A stretch of 64,000 nt of DNA, taken from positions 1,054,001 through 1,118,000 of the forward strand of contig NZ_CP049865.1 of NCBI RefSeq assembly GCF_011393335.1, written 5' to 3'. The notes below the pieces were generated by a model, which ran no database searches, was not told the DNA's origin, and saw only the letters and a list, made by a program, of their open reading frames with translations. The translations under genes were made by a program, and so were the position numbers. Positions 63,395 to 64,000 of the stretch are shown here, one piece after another (the first letter of the stretch is position 1; every line of letters starts with the position of its first letter). The DNA is from Propioniciclava coleopterorum. GTDB taxonomy: Bacteria > Actinomycetota > Actinomycetes > Propionibacteriales > Propionibacteriaceae.

Positions 63395-63446
63395 CGCACC
63401 GCGGGGTCATGCCCGGGGGTCGCGCCGGACCGGCCGCCCGGCGGAG

Positions 63447-64000
63447 CTACTGCCCGGTGTCGGCGCCGGCGCGGTGCCAGAACCGCTCCGGGACCAGCTG
63501 GGAGCGGCGGACGTCCCACGGGCGTTCCCAGCCGGCCAGGGCGATGAGCCCGTCGAGCAGGTGGCCGGTGAACCCCCAGATGAACAGGTCGTCGACGACG
63601 AACGCGGGGCCGCGGTGCCCCATCGGCAGCCGCCACGTGAGCCGGTTCGCCGGGTCGATGAGGTCACCCACGCGCAGTTGGTGGATGGCCCCGACCTCGA
63701 TGTCGTCCACGATCTCCAGGGGGTGCGGGGCGCGCCACCATCCGACGACCGGGGTGACGTCGTAGCCGGTCACCGCGACGTGGGCCGGCGGCAGGACGCC
63801 GAGCAGGTCCACCGTCTCGGGCCGCAGGCCCACCTCCTCGCGGGCCTCCCGGAAGGCGGCCTCCTCGCTGGAGGCGTCCTGCGGTTCGACGCCGCCGCCC
63901 GGGAAGGCGCACTGGCCGGCGTGCGAGCGCAGGTGCGGGGACTTCTCGATGATGACGACGTGCAGGTCGTCGGCCGGCGCGTCCTCGGCACCGGCGAACA
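63447..64000 (-). CDS. NUDIX hydrolase, CoA-pyrophosphatase type, 5' end outside window
   Basis: At least 184 codons, open to the right edge. The NUDIX box FPGGGVEPQDASSEEAAFREAREEVGL lies near the visible N-terminal end, preceded by SPHLRSHAGQCAF, the signature of CoA pyrophosphatases. It probably cleaves CoA or its oxidised forms to 3'-phospho-AMP and 4'-phosphopantetheine. This position matches Rv3672c in M. tuberculosis. The true start is beyond base 64000. Confidence 0.87.
   Translation of the reverse strand, partial: FAGAEDAPADDLHVVIIEKSPHLRSHAGQCAFPGGGVEPQDASSEEAAFREAREEVGLRPETVDLLGVLPPAHVAVTGYDVTPVVGWWRAPHPLEIVDDIEVGAIHQLRVGDLIDPANRLTWRLPMGHRGPAFVVDDLFIWGFTGHLLDGLIALAGWERPWDVRRSQLVPERFWHRAGADTGQ

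Overview
The window is about 70% GC or more, has many GTG starts and ATGA/GTGA gene overlaps, and encodes mycothiol-linked metabolism (S-(hydroxymethyl)mycothiol dehydrogenase), an F420-reductase-like protein and an actinobacterial Tad pilus locus. This points to a chromosomal segment of a high-GC actinomycete. I cannot name the species. The family (perhaps Propionibacteriales) is a guess. The backbone order hpt-tilS-metalloprotease-dacB/ppa, then holB-topA-DEAH helicase-Tad cluster, then a CoA-type NUDIX gene follows the gene order I recall from Mycobacterium tuberculosis Rv3624c to Rv3672c, with many insertions.

Layout. 0.2-6.2 kb: a GAF-like membrane protein, hpt, tilS, a zinc metalloprotease, a PBP4-type carboxypeptidase and ppa. 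6.3-17 kb: single metabolic and repair genes (phosphoesterase, adenosine deaminase, DinB fold, FGE-like, alcohol dehydrogenase, DUF2277, AAG glycosylase), a mycothiol-formaldehyde pair, a DUF2207 membrane protein and an F420-dependent NADP reductase homologue. 17-22.8 kb: a complete livKHMGF branched-chain amino acid importer. 22.9-33.8 kb: PIG-L deacetylase, BASS transporter, NUDIX, SNF2 helicase, a membrane protein, tRNA-Thr(CGT), a secreted hydrolase, DoxX, holB and tmk. 33.9-48.4 kb: catalase, NUDIX, topA, two trypsin-like proteases flanking a TetR/KstD steroid-dehydrogenase pair, a methyltransferase and a DEAH/DUF1998 helicase. 48.5-53.7 kb: the Tad locus (ssd-tadA-tadB-tadC, a 0.5-kb gap, then DUF4244-tadE-tadE-like). 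54-64 kb: a methyltransferase, a holin-like protein, a large LuxR-type ATPase regulator, a lipoprotein, a membrane glycosyltransferase, a GH13 glucosidase, a nitrilase-family hydrolase and a NUDIX gene cut by the window edge.

Three cross-cutting observations matter to any user. First, at least seven genes, including ppa and topA, are broken by one missing base, each time inside a short G or C run. This looks like base-calling error rather than gene decay, and affected entries are given as reconstructed spans. Second, many genes carry a -10-like hexamer exactly 6-7 nt before the start codon and no Shine-Dalgarno sequence, which suggests leaderless transcripts. Third, the two halves of the Tad locus have the same promoter-like module upstream, with identical internal spacing; this is the best candidate here for an undescribed regulatory arrangement.
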